Shown: in pieces, positions 62,130 through 64,000 of the stretch
Numbering within the stretch: position 1 is the first letter of the stretch
Layout of the letters: each line of letters starts with the position of its first letter
Source of the DNA: Doris montereyensis
Lineage: Eukaryota > Mollusca > Gastropoda > Nudibranchia > Dorididae
Assembly: GCA_037039925.1 (NCBI GenBank)
Contig: JAXRKP010000982.1
Span: 60,001-124,000, forward strand
Direction: 5' to 3'
Length of the DNA: 64,000 nucleotides
Notes under the pieces: generated by a model
The model's input: the letters and a program-made list of their open reading frames with translations, nothing else
Databases searched by the model: none
What the model was told of the DNA's origin: nothing
Translations under genes and position numbers: made by a program

Positions 62130-64000
62130 CAGGAAAAATAGTTTTACTGGAGATTTCAACCTTCACATGACACATGACAACGACGATGCTAAAAAATTCT
62201 TAATTCTGCTTGACAGTTTCAATTTAGTTCAACACGTTGATGAAAATACACACATAGCTGGGCATATCCTTGATTTAGTAATTACACACAAAAATGATGA
62301 CCCGTCGATTATATCCCAAAGCTATGCCAACAAAGAAGACCATTAAATATAGAAAAAAGAAAAATATCAACTTGAATTACCTAAAATCATCAATTTTAGA
62401 AGCTAATATCAACGAGAAGATCAAACCCATTGAAAGCGTTAACGATCAAGTGAAAGTTTTCAATTACGAAATTAGTAAAATCATTGATTCGTTTGCCCCT
62501 ATTAAAAGTGGCACCATTACCATAAGACCCAACTGCCGATGATACACTGACGACATTCGAAATACTAAGCAAGAACTGAGGCGTGCGGAACGAAAATTGT
62601 CGAAATCAAAATCAGACAGTAACAAGAATCATTACAAAGCCATCCGTAATAAAATGAACAAAATGCAGACTGACGCCAAACGAAGACACATTAAGAACTC
62701 TATATATCAGAATAAGGGCAATATCAAAGAGCTGTTTAAAATAACAGCTGGTCTGCTCAGTCCTTATGTTCCCAGTATTGTTAAAGATTCAACGAAAATG
62801 TGTAAAAACTTCAACAATTTCTTTATTGATAAGGTAGCTAAAATTAGAGACCACCTTAATCATCAAAATCCATTTACTTTATGTATCGCTTCTGAGAATT
62901 CTAATCCTGGACCTAGCTCTACTCTCTCGGAATTTGAGCCGACATCACCAAAGGAAATAGAAAATTTAATCAATAAAATGCCATCTAAAACTTGTGATCT
63001 TGACTCCATACCAACCTGGCTGTTAAAGGAGTTCTCAGATATTCTGTCTCCTGCCATCTCAACCATCGTGAACAACAGTCTTCATAATGGCATATTTCCA
63101 TCTTCACTAAAACACGCTAGTGTGACCCCTATCATTAAAAAAATCATCGTTGAATAAGGACGAACTCAAGAATTATAGATCAATCTCTAATCTGCCAGCC
63201 CTGTCCAAGACCATTGAGAAAATTGTTAACCGCCGTCTTAAGCAACACACTGATAGCAACAAAATGTCGACACATTTCCAATCTGCGTACAGAAAACACC
63301 ACAGTACGGAAACATCGCTTTTGAGGGTGCACAATGACATCATGAGAATGATCGACAACAAGTTATATGTCATGCTCGTTTTGTTAGATCTGAGCGCCGC
63401 ATTTGATACTATCGACCATGGAATCTTGCTATCACGATTGCAACACCAATTTGGAATCAACGAGACTGCCCTGAAATGGTTCGATACTTACCTCAGGAGA
63501 GAACACAATCGATATTGATTGACTTTTCGAGATCATCGCCTTTAAAACTTCAACATGGTGTTCCCAAGGGTCTATCCTAGGACCAGTTCATTTTACTCTC
63601 TACACCACTCCATTAGCTGACATAATTGAGAGGCATAACATCAAATCTCATCGATATGCAGACGACACTCAACTATACATACCCCTGAGCACCAGCAATC
63701 CTGCAGCATCCATTCAGACACGTTAGGATTGCACCACCGATATACAGACTTGGATGACAGAAAACAGACTTAGATTAAATGGAGATAAAACAGATATAAT
63801 TGTCTTTGGAACGCGTACATCGCTCAAAGTATTAATGCATGCAATGTAAATATTTGTAATTCACATAATGAAATTTCCAATGCTGTTAAGAATTTAGGCT
63901 TTCTTCTTGATCCTCACCTCACAATGGAGAAGCAAATTAATAAAAATATGTCAAACATCTATGTTCCATCTTAAGAATATTAGCAGAATCAGATATTTTA
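62130..64000 (+). mobile_element. CR1/L2-like LINE running off the right edge
   Basis: Begins inside the endonuclease: FTGDFNLHMTHDNDDAKKF (about 62141) and AGHILDLVITH. A linker follows (62294-62860) with QELRRAERKLSKSKSDSNKN. Next is the RT: EIENLINKMPSKTCDLDSIP, WLLKEFSDILSPAISTIVNN, FPSSLKHASVTPIIKK (62597-63157), YRSISNLPALSKTIEKIVNR, FQSAYRKHHSTETSLLRV, LLDLSAAFDTIDHGILLSRL (63150-63518) and the catalytic [13 protein letters not shown] (about 63650). Single-base frame changes occur at about 62320, 63150 and 63510. Catalytic residues are kept, but the frame breaks make this copy non-functional as written. Confidence 0.9.

Overview
This is a eukaryotic, AT-rich, intron-rich and transposon-rich genomic window. 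I infer a mollusc, most likely a heterobranch gastropod, from the metazoan gene content (RPS3A, MAD2L2/REV7), the tRNA-derived SINEs, the mix of RTE-like, CR1/L2-like, Tigger-like and piggyBac-like repeats, and frequent AGATCTAGATCT motifs. The species call is inference; the genes themselves are read directly from the sequence. Most open frames longer than 60 codons here are chance frames or decayed transposon pieces.

Three host-type genes can be built exon by exon. (1) RPS3A, minus strand, 17760 down to 6586: seven coding exons with consensus splice sites give a 264-residue ribosomal protein, the same length as human RPS3A, provided one missing base in an A/G run of exon 1 is allowed for. 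(2) MAD2L2 (REV7), plus strand, 25533 to 36259: six coding exons encode the HORMA protein from about human residue 14 to the C-terminus; the short N-terminal exon was not found. (3) A two-exon minus-strand gene, 57621 to 51797, with an N-terminal ZSWIM3/FAR1-like domain, a long acidic region and a Cys-rich cluster resembling Gag-like zinc-binding modules. Its large last exon is broken by four single-base losses, all in the same direction, which look like consensus errors or early decay.

Layout. 1-6500: repeats (MITE-like, SINE, a deleted LINE at 2917-4692, a tandem duplication). 6563-17795: RPS3A, with introns holding a TTAA-flanked DNA transposon (10612-11687), a diverged relative (9255-9690), a strong hairpin (7150-7215) and a candidate C/D snoRNA (8155-8216). 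17800-25530: mostly unassigned intergenic DNA with a LINE fragment and microsatellites. 25533-36563: MAD2L2, its first visible intron carrying a nearly full-length LINE copy in sense and later introns carrying a CR1/L2 3' end, a Tigger-like MITE and a piggyBac-like remnant. 36700-44800: SINEs, a pogo-like remnant, an inverted pair of a dispersed repeat, and a GA-rich local duplication. 44810-50824: third LINE copy, an RTE-type LINE lacking its RT core, and a Tigger-like element abutting its 3' end. 51797-57621: the ZSWIM3-like gene with a piggyBac-like element in its intron. 58190-64000: a GA satellite, an RTE 3' end, a SINE, and a CR1/L2-like LINE running off the right edge with an intact YADD motif.

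No CRISPR array, operon or prokaryotic feature is present. The best leads are the ZSWIM3/Gag-like fusion gene, the intronic snoRNA candidate, the TTAA element pair inside RPS3A, and a Tigger remnant that keeps a PCNA-binding-type C-terminal motif.
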